A DNA stretch of 8,164 nucleotides from Roseiflexaceae bacterium UBA965 (GTDB lineage Bacteria > Chloroflexota > Chloroflexia > Chloroflexales > Roseiflexaceae): NCBI GenBank assembly GCA_002292925.1, contig DBCF01000080.1, forward strand, positions 1-8,164. The letters run 5' to 3'. Made by a program: the position numbers and the translations under genes. The notes below the pieces were generated by a model. It did not search any database and was not told the DNA's origin. It saw only the letters and a list, made by a program, of their open reading frames with translations. Positions 1-4,803 of the stretch are shown here, one piece after another. Position 1 is the first letter of the stretch. Each line of letters begins with the position of its first letter.

Positions 1-1
1 C

Positions 2-40
2 CATCCCCCGACCCATGCCAGAGGCATGAATCGAGGGATG
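2..40 (-). terminator. Long imperfect hairpin after the first DUF5684 gene
   Basis: Positions 2-19 pair with 23-40 around the 3-nt loop AGA. The pairs are CATCCC with GGGATG, CGA with TCG, and CATGCC with GGCATG, interrupted by a C/A mismatch and a 2x2 internal loop. The hairpin starts 22 nt past the stop codon of the minus-strand gene ending at 62, where an intrinsic terminator would sit. Any T-tract would lie to the left of position 1, outside the window, so terminator function is inferred. Confidence 0.55.
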
Positions 41-61
41 TACACATTCAAATGGGTTGGG

Positions 62-628
62 TTATTGGCCGGTGGTCAACTCACTGCTACCGGGCAATGC
101 AGTGTAGTTGGTGTATTGGTACTGGCTATCGCCAAACGCCAAAATGGGGTAAAAAATAAACGGCAAAAAGATTAACCCTGCCGTAAATCCACGCCCCTGA
201 CCAAAGGCTCTGGCTAAGTCGCGCATGGTACGCAGGGTGAAATAGAGTGAAACAAACCCTGCCACCAATTGAACCACACTAATAATCAGGTTGGGGTCTT
301 GTTGGTCTTGGCCTCGGGTGCCGGGTTGCACGGCATTGAGGATTGCGTTAAGCGCCGCAAGTCCCAAAATAATCCAGGCCCAACTGCGGGGGCGACGGAT
401 GATGTCCATCAAAATAATCGTGCTATAGATGGGAATCACTACCGCCCACCCTTGCTGGCCCGCTTTTTCGTAGATGCGCCAATTAATGATAATCGCCACA
501 AACATGATGACCAAAAATATCGCCCCAAAGCAGACAATTGACCCCATAATCAACGCAATAATTGCCGCAGTATCAAATCCCGATGGGTTGGTTTGTTGGA
601 GCAACATCATGTAAATAATCCATTTCAT
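62..628 (-). CDS. DUF5684 family membrane protein (paralog A)
   Basis: Small integral membrane protein of 188 aa with no established biochemical role. It shows the DUF5684 signature: a hydrophobic N-terminal helix (about residues 22-50), then W-R-I-Y-E-KAG-x-x-GWAVVIPIY (50-68), hydrophobic stretches near 81-97 and 113-132, and the family's C-terminal block AFGQGRGF...GLIFLPFIFYPILAFGDSQY (141-170). I chose ATG at 628 (MKWIIYMM). The frame also runs back to a TTG at 661, but that extension only encodes a terminator-like hairpin. The purine-rich AGGGG about 13 nt upstream of the ATG lies inside that hairpin. Of the four paralogs this one is closest to the canonical family and lacks the LGVQAAAV tail of the other three. 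It follows paralog B by 69 nt. Some databases label such proteins signal peptidase I; I see no catalytic motif to support that. Confidence 0.85.
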   Translation of the reverse strand: MKWIIYMMLLQQTNPSGFDTAAIIALIMGSIVCFGAIFLVIMFVAIIINWRIYEKAGQQGWAVVIPIYSTIILMDIIRRPRSWAWIILGLAALNAILNAVQPGTRGQDQQDPNLIISVVQLVAGFVSLYFTLRTMRDLARAFGQGRGFTAGLIFLPFIFYPILAFGDSQYQYTNYTALPGSSELTTGQ

Positions 629-639
629 TAAAAAAACAT

Positions 640-667
640 CATCCCCTGTGATTGTACACAAGGGATG
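640..667 (-). terminator. Terminator or attenuator hairpin between paralogs B and A
   Basis: Positions 640-650 (CATCCCCTGTG) pair with 657-667 (CACAAGGGATG) with one mismatch and a 6-nt loop. Read on the minus strand the stem is followed within a few bases by six T residues (631-636), the arrangement of a Rho-independent terminator for paralog B. The ATG of paralog A follows three bases after the T run, and the only Shine-Dalgarno-like AGGGG for A lies in the stem, so the element could also act as an attenuator or RBS-masking structure for A. A TACAAT (-10-like) occupies the loop on the minus strand. Confidence 0.65.
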
Positions 668-683
668 ACGTCATTACCAATCA

Positions 684-699
684 AATCGTTGCAACGATT
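684..699. repeat. Perfect 16-bp palindrome at the stop codon of paralog B
   Basis: AATCGTTGCAACGATT is its own reverse complement and overlaps the stop codon at 698-700. A second perfect palindrome, ATGACGTCAT, lies at 665-674. Either could be a binding site for a dimeric regulator. They lie upstream of paralog A. No function is known. Confidence 0.5.
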
Positions 700-1192
700 A
701 GGCCGTGGGGGGCGTAATCGCCTTGGGTGAACCGGGCAACAAGGGGGCGGCTGACACAGCGGCGGCTTGCACGCCGAGGTAGGTGGCAGTACCGAAGCCC
801 AACTTGGGGTAGGCATAGAAGGGCAAAACCAAGGCCACAATCACATTGATGGGCTCGCTTGGTTGCCCATATGATTGCAACAACACCCGCAAGGCAAAAT
901 AGCGCACGACCATAGCGGCCAACAACGGAATACCGCCACACCATCCCAAAGCAATACCAGCCCACAAGTAATATTTGTAGATTACCGGCAAACCACAGAT
1001 ATCAATCAACACCGAATCGTTATAGAAGGGGATAATCGCAGCCCAGCCTGGCTTACCTGCCTTGGCAAACACCTTCCACATCCCAGCCAACATGGCAACC
1101 ACAATTGCCAACGGAATCAGATTGACCAACAATGCGGCGATAATCGCACCTGCATCTGCTCCACTACTCGCATCTTGAAAAAATAACGGCAT
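698..1192 (-). CDS. DUF5684-like membrane protein (paralog B)
   Basis: Membrane protein of 164 aa, function unknown. After a short N-terminus comes a transmembrane helix (about 14-38), then the family block GMWKVFAKAGKPGWAAIIPFY (37-57) and NDSVLIDICGLPVIYKYYLW (58-77), further hydrophobic segments (78-104 and 114-128), and a C-terminal LGFGTATYLGVQAAAV block (131-146). It is clearly homologous to paralogs C and D and more distantly to A. The ATG at 1192 is preceded by AGAGGTG with a short spacer, a good ribosome site. Downstream, a 16-bp palindrome overlaps the stop and a terminator-like hairpin follows at 640-667. It diverges from the DUF336 gene across a 266-bp A+T-rich gap. Confidence 0.85.
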   Translation of the reverse strand: MPLFFQDASSGADAGAIIAALLVNLIPLAIVVAMLAGMWKVFAKAGKPGWAAIIPFYNDSVLIDICGLPVIYKYYLWAGIALGWCGGIPLLAAMVVRYFALRVLLQSYGQPSEPINVIVALVLPFYAYPKLGFGTATYLGVQAAAVSAAPLLPGSPKAITPPTA

Positions 1193-1357
1193 GATACACC
1201 TCTTCTGTTAAAAAAATTGAACACGTTTATTGTATCATATGTTGTCAATTATTTTGACAAAAATATACATTACATTTTACGACTAATTTACACGTATTTT
1301 ATGACTATTTTCAAAAAAATACTAAGTATTTACATAGTAAAATAATTGACGTTTATG

Positions 1358-1392
1358 CATTGTAGAGACCGCAACCTGCTGCGTCTACAATG
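1358..1392. repeat. Palindromic element of the TGTAGAGACGCAA...TTGCGTCTCTACA type
   Basis: CATTGTAGA (1358-1366) pairs exactly with TCTACAATG (1384-1392), and inside it CGCA (1370-1373) pairs with TGCG (1380-1383) around a 6-nt loop, with GAC bulged on the left. From memory, short palindromes of this kind are dispersed in many copies in filamentous cyanobacteria and Chloroflexota. This looks like a slightly decayed copy. Its right end abuts the -35 element of the DUF336 gene promoter. Confidence 0.5.
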
Positions 1393-1420
1393 ACACGGGG
1401 ACTACCACTTCACGTATAAT
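1390..1420 (+). promoter_or_regulatory. Promoter of the DUF336 gene
   Basis: A perfect TATAAT lies at 1415-1420 and ATGACA (five of six matches to TTGACA) at 1390-1395, with a 19-bp spacer. The -35 overlaps the right arm of the palindromic element. A strong AAGGAG at 1445-1450 stands 8 nt before the ATG at 1459. Confidence 0.55.
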
Positions 1421-1458
1421 GGAGGCATTCCGACGATAGACAAAAAGGAGCACCACCA

Positions 1459-1875
1459 ATGCAACAGCAACGTACCATTGATTATGCCGATGCCCAGAAG
1501 GCGTTGACGGTGATTGTGGCAGAATTACAGCGTCGCAACGCGATTGGCGTGATTGCCGTGGCCGACAATCATGGCGAATTGATTGCCTTTGCGCGGATGG
1601 ACGGAGCGCCGTTCCAATCGATTACCATTGCCATCAACAAAGCTTTTACGGCGGCGCGGGCAGGCAAACCGACCCGTGAAATCGGCAAAAAAATCCGTAG
1701 TGCGGATCAAGGCTTTGATATCAGTTATTATGGCGACCCGCGCTTTATCGGGTGGGGTGGTGGTATGCCGGTGCTTGTCGCTGGCGAATGTTTGGGTGCG
1801 GTGGCGGTAAGTGGGCTGAGCGAAGACGAAGATGCCGAAATTGCCAGCATGGGGATTGCGGCGATTTTGGCGTAA
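1459..1875 (+). CDS. GlcG/HbpS-like heme-binding family protein (DUF336)
   Basis: Protein of 138 aa, usual length for the GlcG/HbpS (PF03928) family. Members form oligomers; HbpS of Streptomyces binds heme and partners a two-component sensor, while GlcG sits in glycolate operons with unknown role. Visible family features are AVADNHGELIAFARMDGAP (33-51), SITIAINKAFTAARAGKPT (54-72), the glycine-rich GWGGGMPVL (98-106) and LGAVAVSGLSEDEDAEIA (112-129), the last typical of the closing strand and helix. There is no signal peptide, so a cytoplasmic location is likely. It has its own promoter and ribosome site, ends 11 nt before a strong bidirectional terminator, and interrupts the DUF5684 array on the opposite strand. 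No heme-pathway or glycolate gene adjoins it, so its ligand cannot be told. Confidence 0.88.
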   Translation: MQQQRTIDYADAQKALTVIVAELQRRNAIGVIAVADNHGELIAFARMDGAPFQSITIAINKAFTAARAGKPTREIGKKIRSADQGFDISYYGDPRFIGWGGGMPVLVAGECLGAVAVSGLSEDEDAEIASMGIAAILA

Positions 1876-1885
1876 TAATCACGAA

Positions 1886-1925
1886 AAAGCGGGAGCGACG
1901 CAACATACTGCGTCGCTCCCGCTTT
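1886..1925. terminator. Bidirectional intrinsic terminator
   Basis: A perfect 17-bp stem (1886-1902 with 1909-1925) encloses a 6-nt loop, ACATAC. It lies 11 nt after the DUF336 stop (plus) and 18 nt after the paralog C stop (minus). The minus-strand reading ends in five T residues, the plus-strand reading in TTTGTT, so it should serve both convergent genes, more strongly on the minus strand. Its core, GACGCA...TGCGTC, resembles the palindromic element at 1358-1392. Confidence 0.85.
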
Positions 1926-1942
1926 GTTACCACCGAGGGGGA

Positions 1943-2560
1943 TTATTGCACGGGGTTTTCGTTGTTGGGTTTGTCAGAATTCTCGCTGGGGGCGCTACCA
2001 CTCATGGTGGGCACCGATGATGCAGGTGCGGCAACTGGCGCAGCTGCATCGGCTGATTGACCAAACCACGGCAATTTGGGGGCAGCAGCGACGGCAGCAG
2101 CTTGGACGCCGAGGTACGTGTCGCTCCCAAAGCCAATGCTGAGGTAGGTTACATACGGGAACAACAAGGCGCCAACCACATTGAGGGGTTCATTGGGGCG
2201 CCCAAATGAGGCAAGCAGTACACGGAGCATAAAGTAACGTACGATAATGCCGGCAATGATAAACACGCCGAAACAACCCAACATAGCCGGAATCAGGATA
2301 ATGCTTGCCCACAAATAGTACTTGTAAGTGGCAGGCAAGCCACAGATCTCGACCAGCACCGCGTCGTTGTAAAGCGGCACGATGGCAGCCCAACCAGGTT
2401 TACCAGCCTTGACAAACAGCTTCCACATGCCAACGAGACTGGCCGCAAACAACGCAAAGACGACGGCATAGGTGCTGCCACCAATGAGACCAAACATTTC
2501 CAACTGCGACTGGAGTTCAGCGTTGTCAGTGCTTAACTGCAACAAATAGGGGATTGACAT
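1943..2560 (-). CDS. DUF5684-like membrane protein (paralog C)
   Basis: Membrane protein of 205 aa, function unknown and very similar to paralog B. The N-terminal 25 residues are polar. They are followed by a membrane helix (about 29-48), the family block GMWKLFVKAGKPGWAAIVPL (44-63) with YNDAVLVEICGLP, a long hydrophobic stretch (82-107), RVLLASFGRPNEPLNVVG (113-130), a fourth hydrophobic segment, and TYLGVQAAAVAAAP. Unlike B it has a hydrophilic, low-complexity tail of about 40 residues with SSVPTM at 181-186. The ATG at 2560 has AAGGA upstream at good spacing. It has its own promoter after the terminator of paralog D and ends just before the bidirectional terminator at 1886-1925. Confidence 0.85.
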   Translation of the reverse strand: MSIPYLLQLSTDNAELQSQLEMFGLIGGSTYAVVFALFAASLVGMWKLFVKAGKPGWAAIVPLYNDAVLVEICGLPATYKYYLWASIILIPAMLGCFGVFIIAGIIVRYFMLRVLLASFGRPNEPLNVVGALLFPYVTYLSIGFGSDTYLGVQAAAVAAAPKLPWFGQSADAAAPVAAPASSVPTMSGSAPSENSDKPNNENPVQ

Positions 2561-2592
2561 GATATTTTCCTTATAAAACTGGCTACATGGCT

Positions 2593-2622
2593 ATTATAGT
2601 AGTCAATGAAATAGTTTGTCTA
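2593..2622 (-). promoter_or_regulatory. Promoter of paralog C
   Basis: On the minus strand, TAGACA (plus positions 2617-2622) and a perfect TATAAT (2593-2598) are separated by 18 bp. The -10 lies 33 nt upstream of the ATG at 2560. CATTGA within the spacer and the preceding TA of TATAGACA are shared with the promoter of paralog D. Confidence 0.55.
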
Positions 2623-2632
2623 TACAAATAAA

Positions 2633-2662
2633 ATCCCCCAGCACCACGTGGTACTGGGGGAT
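2633..2662 (-). terminator. Intrinsic terminator of paralog D
   Basis: ATCCCCCAG (2633-2641) pairs with CTGGGGGAT (2654-2662). Inside, after one C/A mismatch, ACCAC and GTGGT continue the stem. On the minus strand it is followed by TTTATTTG. It begins 13 nt after the stop codon of paralog D (2675) and precedes the promoter of paralog C, separating the two genes into different transcripts. Confidence 0.8.
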
Positions 2663-2674
2663 ACACACCCTAGC

Positions 2675-3346
2675 TTATCGTGGTTTGTTGAGATCGTCGT
2701 CGGCATAACCCTTCATCGTAGGGATGTCTGATGACTGATTATTGTCTGCCGGGGCTTGATCGCTCGATTGGGTCATGGTGGGGATGGACGATGCAGGTGG
2801 ATTGGTGTTGATGGGCGAGCCCACTGACGGTGCAGCTGAATTTGTGGCTGCACTATCGATCCACGGCAGATTAGGCAAGGCGGCTACGGCATCGGCTTGA
2901 GGGCCGAGGTAGGTGTTGTTGCCAAACCCAATCTGTGGGAAGACAATATAGGGGAAGAACAATGCGAAAATCACGCTGATAATGCCATTGTCCCGCCCAT
3001 AGGCTTTGAGTAGGGGGCCATAGGTAAAGTATTGGAGCACCAAAATCAAAACTGGGCCAAACCCGGCCAAACCACCGGTAAACATATTGATGGCGATGGC
3101 AATCCAGGTGTAGTACGTCCAAACCACCGGCACACCGGCGATTTCGTTGCGAATCATGTCCCCATAAAAGGGGACAATAGCTGCCCAGCCCGGGCGCCCG
3201 GCTTTGGCAAACATCTTCCATAAGCCGACCATCACCAATACCAGAATCACCATCATGATAGCGGCGATACACAACCCAAATCCTGCGAGTGCGGCTAACG
3301 CGGCACCCCCTACGGCACCATCATCTGTCTGAAATGCAACGGGCAT
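2675..3346 (-). CDS. DUF5684-like membrane protein (paralog D)
   Basis: Largest of the four paralogs, 223 aa, function unknown. A strongly hydrophobic helix (about 15-42) leads into GLWKMFAKAGRPGWAAIVPF (41-60) with YGDMIRNEIAGVPVVWTYYTW, a second hydrophobic span (72-106), then PLLKAYGRDNGIISVIFALF (111-130) and FPYIVFPQIGFG, and the C-terminal TYLGPQADAVAALPNLPW shared with B and C. A hydrophilic tail of about 60 residues follows, with two IPTM motifs (188-191 and 208-211). The ATG at 3346 is supported by AAGGAG six nt upstream. It has its own promoter and terminator. The tail is Ser/Asn/Pro-rich and ends in an acidic/basic cluster, which suggests a soluble, flexible extension available for partner binding or modification. 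Confidence 0.85.
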   Translation of the reverse strand: MPVAFQTDDGAVGGAALAALAGFGLCIAAIMMVILVLVMVGLWKMFAKAGRPGWAAIVPFYGDMIRNEIAGVPVVWTYYTWIAIAINMFTGGLAGFGPVLILVLQYFTYGPLLKAYGRDNGIISVIFALFFPYIVFPQIGFGNNTYLGPQADAVAALPNLPWIDSAATNSAAPSVGSPINTNPPASSIPTMTQSSDQAPADNNQSSDIPTMKGYADDDLNKPR

Positions 3347-3391
3347 ACCAAGCTCCTTTATTCATGTGTAGATACGAAACAGGTTATGTTT

Positions 3392-3420
3392 ATTTTAACA
3401 CTCAATGCGTGAGGTGTCTA
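3392..3420 (-). promoter_or_regulatory. Promoter of paralog D
   Basis: On the minus strand TAGACA (3415-3420) and TAAAAT (3392-3397) are 17 bp apart, 46 nt upstream of the ATG at 3346. The layout TATAGACA, CATTGA, then 4 nt and the -10 repeats that of paralog C. A TCTATA/TATAGA dyad (3417-3422 and 3429-3434) overlaps the -35. Confidence 0.5.
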
Positions 3421-3487
3421 TATGGCGCTATAGATATTGTTGGAGCTTAGTGTCACCGTAGTTGTCACAAATTACGTATCATTGCGC

Positions 3488-3519
3488 TATAATTTATGCA
3501 TTGTGTGCGCATTTATGCA
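3488..3519 (+). promoter_or_regulatory. Promoter and putative operator of the PaiB-like gene
   Basis: A perfect TATAAT lies at 3488-3493. The nearest -35-like TTGTCA (3462-3467) is 20 bp away, longer than ideal. TTTATGCA occurs twice (3493-3500 and 3512-3519), 19 bp apart, around the expected transcription start, so a repressor bound there would block initiation. The ribosome site AAGGAG (3529-3534) is 6 nt from the ATG. Confidence 0.45.
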
Positions 3520-3540
3520 AAAAATCAAAAGGAGATTGTG

Positions 3541-4152
3541 ATGACTTATGTACCCGTAGCGAACCGTATGCATGACCGCAGTCGCATGATCAAGTTTATG
3601 CAACAATACGACTTTGCCACACTCATCAGCAACGGCCCAGACGGTGTGCCTACCATCAGTTATACGCCGGTCATGACCCATACTGAAGGTGATGATATCA
3701 TCATTGAATTCCATTTAGCCAACGTGAATCCACACAATCAGTTGTTGCAGGCGGGGGTACAGGCGTTAGCGATTTTTCACGGGCCACATGCATTTATTTC
3801 GCCACAGTGGTATGAGAGCAAGCAGGCAGTCCCCACCTGGAACTACGCAGTAGTGCATGCCAGCGGGGTAGCCGTGCGTCTCGACGGGGTAGCCCAGACG
3901 ATGCAAATGGTCAATGGGTTGACGGAGTTTTATGGCGAGCCAGCCTACGACGAAGCCAGTATCAGCCACATGCTCAACGGCATCACCGCTTATCGTATGC
4001 CAGTAACGCAACTATGGGGCAAATTCAAACTGGGCCAAAATCGCCCGCTGGCAGACCGGGTCGGTATGCGCACCCAGCTCGCACAAGCCGAGCGCCCGTT
4101 GTCACGGGAGCTTGCCAAGCTGATGGCCGAGTTTGAACCGAAGTCTGAATAA
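3541..4152 (+). CDS. PaiB-like FMN-binding protein
   Basis: Protein of 203 aa, the usual length of the PaiB family (PF04299, split-barrel flavin-binding fold). B. subtilis PaiB was described as a negative regulator of sporulation and degradative enzyme genes. Most family members are uncharacterised flavoproteins. Diagnostic motifs are LANVNPHNQ (59-67), FHGPHAFISPQWY (79-91), VPTWNYAVVHASG (97-109) and GKFKLGQNRP (160-169). The ATG at 3541 was chosen because AAGGAG stands 6 nt before it. An in-frame ATG at 3496 has no such site and falls in the promoter. A GNAT acetyltransferase gene follows on the same strand after 123 nt. In B. subtilis paiB is paired with the acetyltransferase gene paiA, which makes this neighbourhood suggestive, although the GNAT protein here is not clearly PaiA. 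Confidence 0.9.
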   Translation: MTYVPVANRMHDRSRMIKFMQQYDFATLISNGPDGVPTISYTPVMTHTEGDDIIIEFHLANVNPHNQLLQAGVQALAIFHGPHAFISPQWYESKQAVPTWNYAVVHASGVAVRLDGVAQTMQMVNGLTEFYGEPAYDEASISHMLNGITAYRMPVTQLWGKFKLGQNRPLADRVGMRTQLAQAERPLSRELAKLMAEFEPKSE

Positions 4153-4206
4153 CACGCACCCACAGGCATCACCAAAGATTGTCTGGGAGCGCGGAAATGT
4201 GGCGGT

Positions 4207-4252
4207 GGGCGAGCTGTATGTGGCTGATTCACGGCTCGCCCCCACGTGTTTT
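4207..4252 (+). terminator. Hairpin between the PaiB-like and GNAT genes
   Basis: GGGCGAGC (4207-4214) pairs exactly with GCTCGCCC (4234-4241), with a 19-nt loop, and the stem is followed after CCACG by TGTTTT. This resembles a weak intrinsic terminator for the PaiB-like gene. The long loop and short T-tract would allow read-through into the GNAT gene, whose ATG is at 4276 and which has no obvious promoter of its own. Confidence 0.45.
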
Positions 4253-4275
4253 CAAAAAAGAAAAAAGGAGCAACC

Positions 4276-4752
4276 ATGCCAATTCAATATCACGTTGGCT
4301 ATGCACCGGGGCTCATCGGCTGGATGGTAGCGGCGCAGACGCGTTATTATGCGGCGGCAGTGGGCTTTGGGATGGCGTTTGAGTGCAAAGTGGCCAGCGA
4401 GATTGCCGAATTTATGCCCCGCCACAGTGCTACCGGCAATCTGTTGCTGTGGGCCAGTGACGGCGATGCGGTGGTGGGGAGCATCGTGATTGATGGCGGC
4501 ACCACGCCGGCGGCGCGGTTGCGCTGGTTTGTGGTCGACCCCACCCGCCACGGGCAGGGCATCGGGCGGGAATTGCTCCGGCAGGCGTTGGCGTTTGCCG
4601 ACCAGCATCACCAGTATCTGTGGCTGACGACGATTGTGGGGCTCGATGCGGCCAAGCATTTGTATGAGGCGACGGGGTTTACACTGGCCGCCGAGCACAG
4701 CGACGCCACCTGGGGCAAAGTGATGCACGAGCAGACGTGGGGAAGGGGGTAA
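4276..4752 (+). CDS. GNAT family N-acetyltransferase
   Basis: Protein of 158 aa that should transfer an acetyl group from acetyl-CoA to an amine. The substrate is unknown. Acetyl-CoA motif A is visible as WFVVDPTRHGQGIGRELL (84-101) with the R-x-x-G-x-G/A pyrophosphate-binding loop, and motif B as AAKHLYEATGF (125-135). The N-terminal GLIGWMVAAQTRYYA (12-26) and the C-terminal MHEQTW (150-155) match the acetyltransferase half of MarR-type HTH/GNAT fusion proteins, where the usual wording is GDIGW...HG..Y and ...L.G.TW. The HTH half is absent and the gene is not truncated: AAGGAG lies 5 nt before the ATG at 4276. An upstream in-frame ATG at 4246 would add only a Lys-rich stretch encoded by the A-rich ribosome-site region. 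It converges on the large surface-protein gene with a 51-nt gap that has no clear terminator. Confidence 0.88.
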   Translation: MPIQYHVGYAPGLIGWMVAAQTRYYAAAVGFGMAFECKVASEIAEFMPRHSATGNLLLWASDGDAVVGSIVIDGGTTPAARLRWFVVDPTRHGQGIGRELLRQALAFADQHHQYLWLTTIVGLDAAKHLYEATGFTLAAEHSDATWGKVMHEQTWGRG

Positions 4753-4803
4753 AGGGGGGGTACTTAACGATTATTATGTCGTGTTATAGAGCATTGCCTA
4801 CTA

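Larger units (their letters stand above)
1193..1458. promoter_or_regulatory. A+T-rich divergent intergenic region
   Basis: This 266-bp gap separates paralog B (minus) from the DUF336 gene (plus) and must hold both starts. It has a TTGTCAA/TTGACAA inverted repeat (1242-1248 and 1254-1260, 5-nt spacer) just upstream of a TATGAT-like -10 for paralog B, and two 15-mers of the form TTTTAYGACTAWTTT at 1275-1289 and 1297-1311 spaced 22 bp apart. It also has an inverted pair of the 12-mer GTCAATTATTTT (1244-1255 and, reversed, 1339-1350), and a hairpin at 1358-1392. No ORF of note. Confidence 0.6.

Noticed and set aside
629..661. TTG at 661 as the start of paralog A
   Set aside because: The added 11 residues are encoded by a terminator-like hairpin and T run. 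ATG at 628 gives the expected N-terminal hydrophobic protein.
1193..1458. CRISPR array or tRNA in the A+T-rich gap
   Set aside because: Repeats are only two short imperfect copies with a 22-bp period, and no cloverleaf can be drawn.
3496..3540. ATG at 3496 as the start of the PaiB-like gene
   Set aside because: It lies 3 nt from the -10 box and has no ribosome site, while ATG at 3541 has AAGGAG at good spacing and matches the family N-terminus.
4252..4728. Minus-strand open frame of 158 codons
   Set aside because: Antisense shadow of the GNAT gene, which has clear acetyl-CoA motifs and a ribosome site.
4753..4803. Terminator between the convergent GNAT and large genes
   Set aside because: The 51-nt gap has a G run but no stem of useful length on either strand.
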